Origin: Bacteroidales bacterium
GTDB lineage: Bacteria; Bacteroidota; Bacteroidia; Bacteroidales; Bacteroidaceae
Reading direction: 5' to 3'
DNA length: 17,382 bases
Assembly: GCA_004558865.1 (NCBI GenBank)
Contig: SFCY01000046.1
Coordinates: forward strand, 1-17,382
Both the position numbers and the translations under genes were made by a program. Below are positions 1 to 7,052 of this stretch, piece by piece; the stretch's first letter is position 1, and each line of letters begins with the position of its first letter. Under the pieces are notes generated by a model that saw only the letters and a list, made by a program, of their open reading frames with translations, had not been told where the DNA came from and did not search any database.

Positions 1-63
1 TCAAAACGTAAGTTGAAGAGGGAGTGTAGCGGGCTACACGACCGATGAGACTTGACGTTTTGA
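1..63. repeat. Nested inverted repeat at the left edge
   Basis: The outer arms TCAAAACGT (1-9) and ACGTTTTGA (55-63) are perfect reverse complements. They extend inward by AAGT/ACTT (10-13 with 50-53) past one bulged base at 54. Inside is a perfect 7-bp hairpin, GTGTAGC (24-30) and GCTACAC (33-39), with GG between. The left arm starts at the first base of the window, so the structure may continue outside. No start codon or convincing reading frame runs through it. It has no U-tract and lies past the operon terminator. It could be a dispersed repeat or the end of a mobile element, but nothing here identifies it. Confidence 0.6.
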
Positions 64-144
64 GACCGATAGATGCAGAAGACGACCGAAACGACAATTG
101 CACTTTATCGATTATTCTATCAGCCTAATTTATAGAACCAGCCT

Positions 145-178
145 AAAAAAGGCAACCACTTCACAGCGGCTGCCTTTT
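145..178 (-). terminator. Rho-independent terminator of the dcw cluster
   Basis: Read on the minus strand, AAAAGGCAGCC (178-168) pairs with GGTTGCCTTTT (157-147) as an 11-bp stem with one G-U pair and a 10-nt loop. The 3' arm runs into a T6 tract (150-145). It begins about 43 bp after the stop codon of the YqeY-family gene, with no other gene between, so it should end transcripts coming from ftsZ and that gene. Confidence 0.85.
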
Positions 179-220
179 CGGTTTAAATAGATCTGTTATG
201 AATGTTGGATAAATGATCTG

Positions 221-673
221 TTAGTGAGCAAGTAGTCTTCTCACGATGTCGGCAATCTGCTTTCCGTCAGCCTTGCCGGCCATCTGCTTGTTGGCCATGC
301 CCATTACACGGCCCATATCTTTCATGCTCGAGGCGCCCGTCTGCGCGATGATGTCGCCGACGGCCTTCTCTATCTCCTCAGCCGACAAAGGTTTGGGAAG
401 ATACTCCTTCATCACCGCCACCTGGTCGAGCTCGCCCTGTGCAAGCTCGGGGCGGTTGCACTGCTTGTAGGTCTCGGCGCTCTCCTCGCCCTGCTTCACA
501 AGCTTCTGGATGATTTTCAGCGCCTGGGCGTCGTCCACCGTGCCATTGGCTCCGGGAGCAGTGGCAGCCTCGAGAAACACTTTCTTAATGTTGCGGAGGG
601 TCTCAAGGCGCACCTTGTCGCGCGCCTTCATGGCCTTTTGGATGTCTCCGCTGATTTGTTCAAACAAAGCCAT
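221..673 (-). CDS. GatB/YqeY domain-containing protein
   Basis: This 150-residue cytosolic protein matches the YqeY family along its full length, which is the usual family size. The family shares its helical domain with the tail of the GatB subunit of the tRNA amidotransferase and with some glutaminyl-tRNA synthetases, where it is thought to contact tRNA; the role of the stand-alone form is not settled. Visible family features are the N-terminal LFEQISGDIQKAMKARDKVR segment, the RLETLRNIK helix, the EYLPKPLSAEEIEKAV hinge and a C-terminal MGRVMGMANKQMAGKADGK block. The ATG at 673 follows the ftsZ stop by 29 bp on the same strand, and a terminator lies just beyond, so it is probably the last gene of the transcript. 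Identity is firm, function is not. Confidence 0.93.
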   Translation of the reverse strand: MALFEQISGDIQKAMKARDKVRLETLRNIKKVFLEAATAPGANGTVDDAQALKIIQKLVKQGEESAETYKQCNRPELAQGELDQVAVMKEYLPKPLSAEEIEKAVGDIIAQTGASSMKDMGRVMGMANKQMAGKADGKQIADIVRRLLAH

Positions 674-702
674 ATTACATTATTTTTTTATCAGTCGATG
701 AA

Positions 703-2037
703 TCATGTGTTGTCGGAGAAGCTGATGGTGCCCTGCACGGGGACTTTCTTCTCCATCACGACATTGTTGTCGGTAGGAATCGAATGCCTGCGGATGTTAT
801 GATACTGCTGGCTGGTGCGCTGGTAGGTGGGCAGGTCGTCCACCTTGAGGATGATGTCGTCATTGTCGAGTTCCTCGGGCTTGAAGATGAAGATATGGGG
901 ATGACGCTTGTAGTTTTTTGTAGAAGCGCCGTCGCCATAATACTTCGAGCGTCGCTGGTTCTTGGCATCCTCTATTTCAGCCGTCCTGGAGTCGGTCTCG
1001 TCCTGTTCCTGACGGGAACGCGTAACGATATGGTCGTCCATGCCCTCAACGTCCCTCAAGCCGAACCCTGTGGCGAGGAGCGTGACCTTCACCTTGTCGC
1101 CGAGGTCGGGGTCAACGGAGAGGCCCCACTTGATTTCGAAGTTGTCGTTGAACTGCGACATGAAGTCGTTCACGTCGTTCATCTCCTCCATTCGCAGCCC
1201 TTGGTTGTTCTCCCCCTCGTTGTTGAAGGCGATGGAGAGGAGTATCCGCTTTGAGTTGTAGACATCGTTGTTGTTGAGCAGCGGAGAATGGAGAGCGTCC
1301 AAGATGGCCTGCTTCACACGGCCCTCACCCTCGCCGTAGCCCGTCGACATGATGGCGATTCCGCCGTCCTTGAGCACGGTTTTCACATCCTGGAAGTCGA
1401 GATTGATGACGCCGCGCACGGTGATGATCTCGGCAATGCTCTTTGCGGCGACAGAGAGGGTGTCGTCGGCCTTGCCGAAAGCATCAAGCACATTGAGGTC
1501 GGAATAGACATCGCGCAGACGCTCGTTGTTGATGACGAGAAGCGCGTCTACATGCTTTGCCATCTCTTCCACGCCGTCGAGAGCCTGGTCGATTTTCTTG
1601 GGTCCCTCCCATCTGAAAGGTATCGTGACGATGCCCACAGTGAGGATGCCCATCTCCTTGCTGATGCGCGCGATGACGGGCGCAGCTCCTGTGCCCGTGC
1701 CGCCACCCATCCCGGCAGTGATGAAGACCATCTTCGTGCCGTCATTGAGCATGGCCTTGATTTGGTCGGCACTGTCCTCAGCGGCCTTGCGTGCCTTCTC
1801 AGGACGATTTCCGGCTCCCAAGCCCTCAATGCCGAGCTGCAGATGGCCGGGTACGGGCGAGGCGTCGAGCGCCTGTGCGTCGGTGTTGCAGAGCAGGAAC
1901 GTGACGTCCTGGATACCCTCCTTGTACATGTGGGTCACGGCATTGCCGCCACCGCCGCCCACACCAATGACCTTGATGATGAGGTTTTCCTTGTCAGGAG
2001 TCCCAAAGTCAACGATTGTATGTTTGTTGTCAGACAT
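703..2037 (-). CDS. ftsZ: Cell division protein FtsZ
   Basis: This tubulin-like GTPase polymerises at midcell into the ring that directs septal wall synthesis. The 444 residues contain the nucleotide-binding GVGGGGGNAV loop (25-34), the tubulin signature GGGTGTG (111-117), and the T7 synergy loop NLDFQD (212-217) that completes the GTPase site between subunits. A variable linker covers roughly residues 320-395. The segment DDLPTYQR (400-407) resembles the conserved C-terminal peptide that binds FtsA. Unusually it is not terminal: 37 more residues follow. The protein is longer than the E. coli form (383 residues). The ATG at 2037 lies 23 bp after ftsA. The upstream sequence is A/T-rich without a Shine-Dalgarno motif, as is common in Bacteroidota. 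Confidence 0.98.
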   Translation of the reverse strand: MSDNKHTIVDFGTPDKENLIIKVIGVGGGGGNAVTHMYKEGIQDVTFLLCNTDAQALDASPVPGHLQLGIEGLGAGNRPEKARKAAEDSADQIKAMLNDGTKMVFITAGMGGGTGTGAAPVIARISKEMGILTVGIVTIPFRWEGPKKIDQALDGVEEMAKHVDALLVINNERLRDVYSDLNVLDAFGKADDTLSVAAKSIAEIITVRGVINLDFQDVKTVLKDGGIAIMSTGYGEGEGRVKQAILDALHSPLLNNNDVYNSKRILLSIAFNNEGENNQGLRMEEMNDVNDFMSQFNDNFEIKWGLSVDPDLGDKVKVTLLATGFGLRDVEGMDDHIVTRSRQEQDETDSRTAEIEDAKNQRRSKYYGDGASTKNYKRHPHIFIFKPEELDNDDIILKVDDLPTYQRTSQQYHNIRRHSIPTDNNVVMEKKVPVQGTISFSDNT

Positions 2038-2060
2038 ATAGCTAAATATTTAAAGGTTCT

Positions 2061-3470
2061 TCAATTCTCCTCTTCTTCCATAAGATGCCGCCAGAACTTG
2101 GAGAGTCCCCTGCGGATCTTGCTTCCCGTGGAGTTTTCCTGTCCTTTGCGAGGCGGCTTTCCGCTATTTTCCCCCTCGTTGGTGTGAGGTTCCTTTGCCT
2201 GCTCAGGAGAGGAGTCCACAGGCTGCACCTTGCCGTCGTCCTGGTCGGTGTCGGTTGTGGGCGGGGGAGCCGTCACCTCCACCGTAGGCTTACCGTCGCT
2301 GCCAAAGAGCGTGTCGGGAATGGGGTCGCCGGCACAGTTCATGTCGCCCTTGGCCAAGAGGCCGATCAGCGTGTTGAGCGTGCCATTGTGCTCGTTGATT
2401 TCCGTCTTGTTGGACTTGATGGCTTGCTTGACAAAGTTGGCTACGCGAATCTTATAGTTGGGATTGGCATTCTCTATGGCCCGCTGCAGATTGCGCATGT
2501 TGGAGCCTCCGCCAGTGATCACGATTCCGCTGATGAGCTTGTCGGAGAAGTCGACTGGAATCTGGTTGATGGCATTGTTGACGATTTCCTGCGTGCGTGC
2601 CTCCACAATCTCGATGAATCTCGGACTCTCGATGCTGCGCGTCGAGTTGATGGGATAGGACAATTCGCTGTCGATATGGTCGTTGTCGGTGAAGGCGCTG
2701 CCATATTTGAGCTTCAGCCTCTCGGCCTCCTCCCGCTCCATGGGAAAACTCTCCAAGTCGTGGGTGATGTTCTCGCCGCCCAAGGGAACGACAGAAAGAT
2801 GGCGGAGGATGCTCTTGTAGTAGACGACCACAGTGGTGGTTCCCGCCCCAAAGTCGATGAGCGCGCAGCCGGTGCGCTTCTCCGTGTCGCTCAAGACGCT
2901 GTTGGCCAAAGCCACAGGAGCCAAGTACATTTCGGCTATCTGCAGGCCGGCCCGCTCAAAGCAGCTGTTCAGGCTCCGGTAGTTGCTCTTCCGGCAGAGG
3001 ATATTGAGGAAGTTGCCCTCAATGCGGTGGCACTGGATACCCACGGGATCCACTTGGTACTGATTGTCCACCTTGAATTCCTGTGTCGTGGGATAGAGGA
3101 GCTGCATCTCGGGGTATATGGTGGCCGCATTGTCATCGAGGAGCGAGTCTACGATCTCATCGCTGATGCGGGTCTCCAAGGGGAAAGTCCTCTCCTTGGA
3201 GTTTCTGACGCTGTGGACCGACTGTCCGCCAATACCCACATAGACCCTGCCAATGCGGGTGCCCAACGTTGTCTCCATACGCGAGACGACGCTGTTGATG
3301 GCCTGCACGGTTTTGTCGACATTATACACTGCGCCCTTGCGTATGCACTGAGTAGAATCCTCAGCCGCATAGGCAAGCACGTTGATACTACCGTCGTTAT
3401 TCTTGTGCCCGGCTATTCCCCTTATCATGGACGATCCCAGCTCTATGGCAACAATAAAATCTTTAGACAT
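2061..3470 (-). CDS. ftsA: Cell division protein FtsA
   Basis: This actin-like ATPase tethers FtsZ filaments to the inner face of the cytoplasmic membrane and signals to the septal synthases. The 469 residues show the phosphate-1 motif AIELGSSMIRG (8-18), the phosphate-2 motif DFGAGTTT (206-213) and the adenosine motif GIVITGGGSNM (315-325). The FtsA-specific 1C subdomain lies roughly at 85-165. The actin fold ends near residue 380. It is followed by a Pro/Asp/Glu/Ser-rich, probably disordered segment (about 397-449) and a basic amphipathic end, KIRRGLSKFWRHLM (451-464), which fits the membrane-targeting helix. It is longer than the E. coli protein (420 residues) because of that linker. It sits 20 bp after ftsQ and 23 bp before ftsZ. 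Confidence 0.97.
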   Translation of the reverse strand: MSKDFIVAIELGSSMIRGIAGHKNNDGSINVLAYAAEDSTQCIRKGAVYNVDKTVQAINSVVSRMETTLGTRIGRVYVGIGGQSVHSVRNSKERTFPLETRISDEIVDSLLDDNAATIYPEMQLLYPTTQEFKVDNQYQVDPVGIQCHRIEGNFLNILCRKSNYRSLNSCFERAGLQIAEMYLAPVALANSVLSDTEKRTGCALIDFGAGTTTVVVYYKSILRHLSVVPLGGENITHDLESFPMEREEAERLKLKYGSAFTDNDHIDSELSYPINSTRSIESPRFIEIVEARTQEIVNNAINQIPVDFSDKLISGIVITGGGSNMRNLQRAIENANPNYKIRVANFVKQAIKSNKTEINEHNGTLNTLIGLLAKGDMNCAGDPIPDTLFGSDGKPTVEVTAPPPTTDTDQDDGKVQPVDSSPEQAKEPHTNEGENSGKPPRKGQENSTGSKIRRGLSKFWRHLMEEEEN

Positions 3471-3490
3471 ATCTTAGCTTTATCGGTTTC

Positions 3491-4282
3491 TTATCGTTTC
3501 TTACAAATTATCTGGTTGCAGAATTGCAAATCGATGTAGGAATACTTGTTCCAGCCTGCCTTTGAGAGGCCGTAGACATAGAACTTGCGCAGCCGCTCAA
3601 GCTGGCTGTCGACGTATTCCTGGATGGCCTTGTGGCGGGTCTCCGTGTCGCGATACATGGGCAAGGCCCCAATGTTGACGATATGGTCGCCCACCCGCGG
3701 CACCAGTTCCACCGAATGGTCGGGCAGAATGTTGATTTGCACAATCTGATTGCGCCAGAAGTCGCTCTCGTTGATGGTCCTTGCCAAGGGCGAGACGTAG
3801 CGTGTGGCAAAGCTTCGGCTGATGCATCCCGTGGCGATGATGAGGTCCGACGTGTAGCGCGAGTTGGGCATCACGCAGTCCTTGTCGTCCACATAATAGT
3901 CCTCTCCGTTGAGGCTTTTGATGCGCACCACCGGCATGCGTTGCGTCACCGAGATGTTGACCGTCCCGTCCATGGTCTTGGAACACTCGGCCTTTTTCAC
4001 GAACGCGCTCTGCTCCAACATCTGCTCTATCTCACGCGCATTGACCGCACTGAGCGGCTTGCCCATGGGCTCCAGCTTGGAATCCTTGAGGCGCTTCTTC
4101 ACCTCGGCGGTAGTGATGAAGCCGTTGGTGGCCTCGTCCTGGATGTAGATGTTCATCCGGCTGCATTTCAACGCACTCTCATCGGGCTTGTTGAAGGCCG
4201 TAACGGCAACTATCAGATAACCGCCAATGATGACATCCACCGTGCAGAGGAGTATTTTCCTCCAATTGAATCTCAATCGCAT
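3491..4282 (-). CDS. ftsQ: Cell division protein FtsQ
   Basis: FtsQ is a bitopic membrane protein that connects the cytoplasmic ring to FtsL/FtsB and the septal synthases. The 263 residues have a short basic N-terminus (RLRFNWRK), one transmembrane helix at about 9-29, and an extracytoplasmic part. A POTRA-like region covers about 38-112 (ending in the VNISVTQRMPVVRI strand), followed by the FtsQ/DivIB beta domain. The final strand KYSYIDLQFCNQIICKKR (246-263) matches the IDLRY-type end typical of the family. Sequence conservation in this family is low, so the assignment rests on topology, size and position between murC and ftsA, which is the canonical dcw place. The ATG at 4282 gives a sensible membrane anchor. 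Confidence 0.92.
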   Translation of the reverse strand: MRLRFNWRKILLCTVDVIIGGYLIVAVTAFNKPDESALKCSRMNIYIQDEATNGFITTAEVKKRLKDSKLEPMGKPLSAVNAREIEQMLEQSAFVKKAECSKTMDGTVNISVTQRMPVVRIKSLNGEDYYVDDKDCVMPNSRYTSDLIIATGCISRSFATRYVSPLARTINESDFWRNQIVQINILPDHSVELVPRVGDHIVNIGALPMYRDTETRHKAIQEYVDSQLERLRKFYVYGLSKAGWNKYSYIDLQFCNQIICKKR

Positions 4283-4311
4283 GGCTTTGTTTTCTTAGTG
4301 GGAGGGTTCTG

Positions 4312-4356
4312 AGTTCTCTGAGGGCTCCAAGTTCTCTGAGGGCCCGGAGTTCCTGC
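4312..4356. repeat. Short 18-bp tandem repeat between murC and ftsQ
   Basis: AGTTCTCTGAGGGC occurs at 4312-4325 and again at 4330-4343, exactly 18 bp later. A decayed third start (AGTTCCTG, 4348) keeps the same spacing. The repeat fills most of the 86-bp gap between the murC stop and the ftsQ start. It looks like a replication-slippage duplication. No promoter or terminator signal is evident in it. Confidence 0.6.
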
Positions 4357-4368
4357 AAGAAGAGCTTC

Positions 4369-5751
4369 CTATTTCTCCTTCAGCCCGATGAGCTTGGCCA
4401 TCTGCGGCACGTAGTCGTCGAGGTTGCCCGCTCCCAACACTTCCAGCACGTCGAAGTCGCGGCTCTTCACAAAGTCGAGCACATCGTCTTTGCGTATCAT
4501 CTGCTTTTCCACGCCGGGGCGCAGGTTGTCGAATATCAGCTGGCTGGTCACCCCGGGAATGGGCTGCTCACGTGCAGGATAGATTTCCGTCAGAATCACC
4601 TCGTCAAACATGCTGAGAGCCTCGGCGAAGTCCTTGTAGAAGTCGCGGGTGCGGGTGTAGAGGTGGGGCTGGAAGATGACCGTAATCTTGCGGTTGGGAT
4701 AAAGCTCACGCAGCGAGCGGGCGCTGGCCATGATTTCCTTGGGATGATGGCCGTAGTCGGAGAGCAGCACGTGGCGCGGGTTGCGGATCTTGAAGTCGAA
4801 GCGTCGCTCCACGCCATGATAGGTCTCCATGCCGTACTTGAGTTCCTCCACCGTACAGCCATTGAGCTGCGCCATGGCCATGGCGGCCACGCCGTTCTCC
4901 ACATTGATGGGGATGGGCTGGCCAAGCTGTATGTTGCTCACATTCTCAATGGGGGAGACGAAGTCGAACGTGATTTCCCCATTCTCTATCCGCACGTTCT
5001 CGGCGTGGAAGTCACCCTTGTCGCGGCTGTAGGTGTAGGTCTTCACCCCCTCCTGCACATTGGGCCTCAGCTCCAAGTCGGTATGAATGATGAGCGCCCC
5101 CCCCGGCTGGATGAGTTCCGTGTAGTGGCGGAAGCTTTCCAGATAGGCTTCCTTGTTGCCATAGATGTCGAGGTGGTCGGGGTCTGTGGCCGTGATGACA
5201 CTCATCCACGGACGCAGCCAATGGAAGGAGCGGTCGAACTCGTCGGCCTCGATGACCACGAAGTCGCTCTGGTCGGAGAGGATGTAGTTGGTGCCGTAAT
5301 TCTTGGATATGCCACCCAAGAACGCGTTGCAGTCGACATGGCTTTGGTGCATGATGTGGGCGCACATGGTGGAAGTGGTGGTCTTGCCGTGGGTGCCGGC
5401 GAAGCAGAGTCCCTTGTGGGTACGGGTCAGGGTGCCCAGCACCTGGGCGCGCTTCTCTATGGTGAACCCCCGCTCGCGGAAGAAGCAGAGTTCCTTGTGC
5501 GTGTCGGGGATGGCGGGAGTGAACACCACCAAGCATGCCTTCGGGTCGCGGCAGGCGTGGGGTATCTCGTCCACGTTCTCCTCGTAGTGGATGAGCATGC
5601 CCTCCTTCTCCAACTGGCGCGTGAGGGTGCTTGGAGTCTTGTCGTAGCCGGCCACCACGAGTCCCCGGTTGATGAAGTAGCGGGCGATGGCGCTCATGCC
5701 GATGCCACCTGCCCCAATGAAATAAACAGCTTTAATATCTTTCAGTTCCAT
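4369..5751 (-). CDS. murC: UDP-N-acetylmuramate--L-alanine ligase MurC
   Basis: This cytosolic Mur ligase adds L-alanine to UDP-N-acetylmuramic acid using ATP, the first step of stem-peptide assembly. The 460 residues show the N-terminal UDP-binding glycine loop GAGGIGMSAIA (13-23), the ATP P-loop AGTHGKTTT (118-126), the central ligase segment with EADEFDRSF and TDPDHLDIYG, and a C-terminal domain with the DYGHHPKEI and FQPHLYTRT blocks characteristic of MurC. Length fits the family. The ATG at 5749-5751 lies inside the end of murG (20-bp overlap), which suggests translational coupling. The gene is followed by an 86-bp gap before ftsQ. Confidence 0.98.
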   Translation of the reverse strand: MELKDIKAVYFIGAGGIGMSAIARYFINRGLVVAGYDKTPSTLTRQLEKEGMLIHYEENVDEIPHACRDPKACLVVFTPAIPDTHKELCFFRERGFTIEKRAQVLGTLTRTHKGLCFAGTHGKTTTSTMCAHIMHQSHVDCNAFLGGISKNYGTNYILSDQSDFVVIEADEFDRSFHWLRPWMSVITATDPDHLDIYGNKEAYLESFRHYTELIQPGGALIIHTDLELRPNVQEGVKTYTYSRDKGDFHAENVRIENGEITFDFVSPIENVSNIQLGQPIPINVENGVAAMAMAQLNGCTVEELKYGMETYHGVERRFDFKIRNPRHVLLSDYGHHPKEIMASARSLRELYPNRKITVIFQPHLYTRTRDFYKDFAEALSMFDEVILTEIYPAREQPIPGVTSQLIFDNLRPGVEKQMIRKDDVLDFVKSRDFDVLEVLGAGNLDDYVPQMAKLIGLKEK

Positions 5752-6859
5752 TTTGTGCTAATTTTATTACTTCGTCGGCTATCACGTCGGCGCTGTTCTT
5801 GAGTCCCAACTTGGCGATGTTGGCTGAGAGCGAGGCCAGCTGCTTGTCGTCGTTGACAATCTCGATGGCCCGTTTCAGCAGCACGTCGGAAGCCTCACTG
5901 TCCTTCACGTACACGGCGGCGTTCTTGTTGACCAAAGCCATGGCGTTCTTGGTCTGGTGGTCCTCGGCCACATTGGGACTTGGCACGAGAATCACCGGCT
6001 TCCCGATCAAGCAGAACTCGCTGATGGAGCTGGCTCCGGCGCGGCTTATCACCAGGTCGGCGGCCTTGTAGGCGGCTCCCATGTCGGAAATGAAGTCCAT
6101 CTGCCTCAGGTTGGGCAACTCGCCATAGTCCTTCAGCGCCCGGTGCATTTCCTCATTGTAGTATTTACCCGTCTGCCAGATGAACTGCACGTCGGGCGTT
6201 GCCTTCACCATGTCGAAATGCTGGCGCACGCTTTCGTTTACCGTGCGGGCCCCGAGCGAGCCGCCCACGAGCAGGATGGTCTTCTTGTCTGGGTCGAGGC
6301 CGAACTTCCTGCGGGCCTCCTGCGGGGTGATGTCGGCATTCAGCACATTCTGGCGCACGGGGTTTCCCGTCATGATGATTTTCTCTTTCGGGAAGAACCG
6401 CTCCATGTTGTCGTAGGCCACGCAGATCTTGTCGGCCTTCTTGGCCAGTAGCTTGTTGGTCACGCCGGCGTAGGAGTTCTGCTCCTGGATGAGGCAGGGG
6501 ATACCCTTGGCGGCACACATGTTGAGGGTGGGGCCACTGGCGAACCCGCCCACGCCCACGGCTGCCATGGGACGGAACTCCTTGATGATTCGCTTGGCCA
6601 TACGCTCGCTCTTCCATATCTTGAACAGCACGACAACGTTCTTCAGCAGGTGCTTCCTGTCGAAGCCGCAAATCGGCAGTCCTTTAATCTCATATCCGGC
6701 AGCCGGCACCCGCTGCATCTCCATCTTGCCCAAGGCACCCACAAAGAGTATCTTGGCATCAGGACGCTTCGCCTTGATGGCGTTGGCTATTGAGATAGCG
6801 GGGAAGATGTGGCCTCCTGTGCCGCCACCACTGATGATGATTCTCAGTTCGTTGTCCAT
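5732..6859 (-). CDS. murG: UDP-GlcNAc:lipid I N-acetylglucosaminyltransferase MurG
   Basis: This peripheral enzyme on the inner face of the membrane transfers GlcNAc to lipid I to form lipid II. The 375 residues fit the GT28 family of two-Rossmann-fold glycosyltransferases. Visible features are G-loop 1, GGGTGGHIFPA (11-21); the second acceptor-side glycine motif VGVGGFASGP (101-110); QEQN (125-128); the C-domain loop VGGSLGARTVNE (198-209); and the UDP-GlcNAc-binding ISRAGASSISE (271-281) with the following PSPNVAEDHQTKNA. The start is a clear ATG just ahead of the first beta strand. A 193-bp gap separates it from ftsW, so it could head a separate transcription unit with murC, ftsQ, ftsA and ftsZ. 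Confidence 0.98.
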   Translation of the reverse strand: MDNELRIIISGGGTGGHIFPAISIANAIKAKRPDAKILFVGALGKMEMQRVPAAGYEIKGLPICGFDRKHLLKNVVVLFKIWKSERMAKRIIKEFRPMAAVGVGGFASGPTLNMCAAKGIPCLIQEQNSYAGVTNKLLAKKADKICVAYDNMERFFPKEKIIMTGNPVRQNVLNADITPQEARRKFGLDPDKKTILLVGGSLGARTVNESVRQHFDMVKATPDVQFIWQTGKYYNEEMHRALKDYGELPNLRQMDFISDMGAAYKAADLVISRAGASSISEFCLIGKPVILVPSPNVAEDHQTKNAMALVNKNAAVYVKDSEASDVLLKRAIEIVNDDKQLASLSANIAKLGLKNSADVIADEVIKLAQNGTERY

Positions 6860-7052
6860 GACTTATATATCTTATTGAGCAAGTCTGCTCCTTTGTTTTC
6901 TTGTTTGGTCTGCCTTTTCCCGTTTTTCCGAAAAATGGAGAACAGCCCATCAAATGCAAAAGTAATGAAAATCTTTCTTTTACGGTTGTTTTTTCATCAC
7001 TTTTATTCTCCGCCCTCACATTTTTCAGCGGCCAAGCCACCCGATGGTCCGC
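6860..7052 (-). promoter_or_regulatory. ftsW-murG gap with a weak promoter-like element
   Basis: This 193-bp gap contains no credible gene. Much of its middle (about 6890-7030) is A/T-rich, unlike the coding DNA around it. On the minus strand TACTTTTG (6964-6957) fits the Bacteroidota -7 consensus TAnnTTTG, about 98 bp before the murG start. No TTG is found at the expected -33 position, so promoter activity is only possible. There is no clear intrinsic terminator for ftsW. Confidence 0.3.

Noticed and set aside
6759..7040. A 93-codon minus-strand frame covering the ftsW-murG gap and the start of murG
   Set aside because: Half of it lies out of frame inside murG, and it has no recognisable features.
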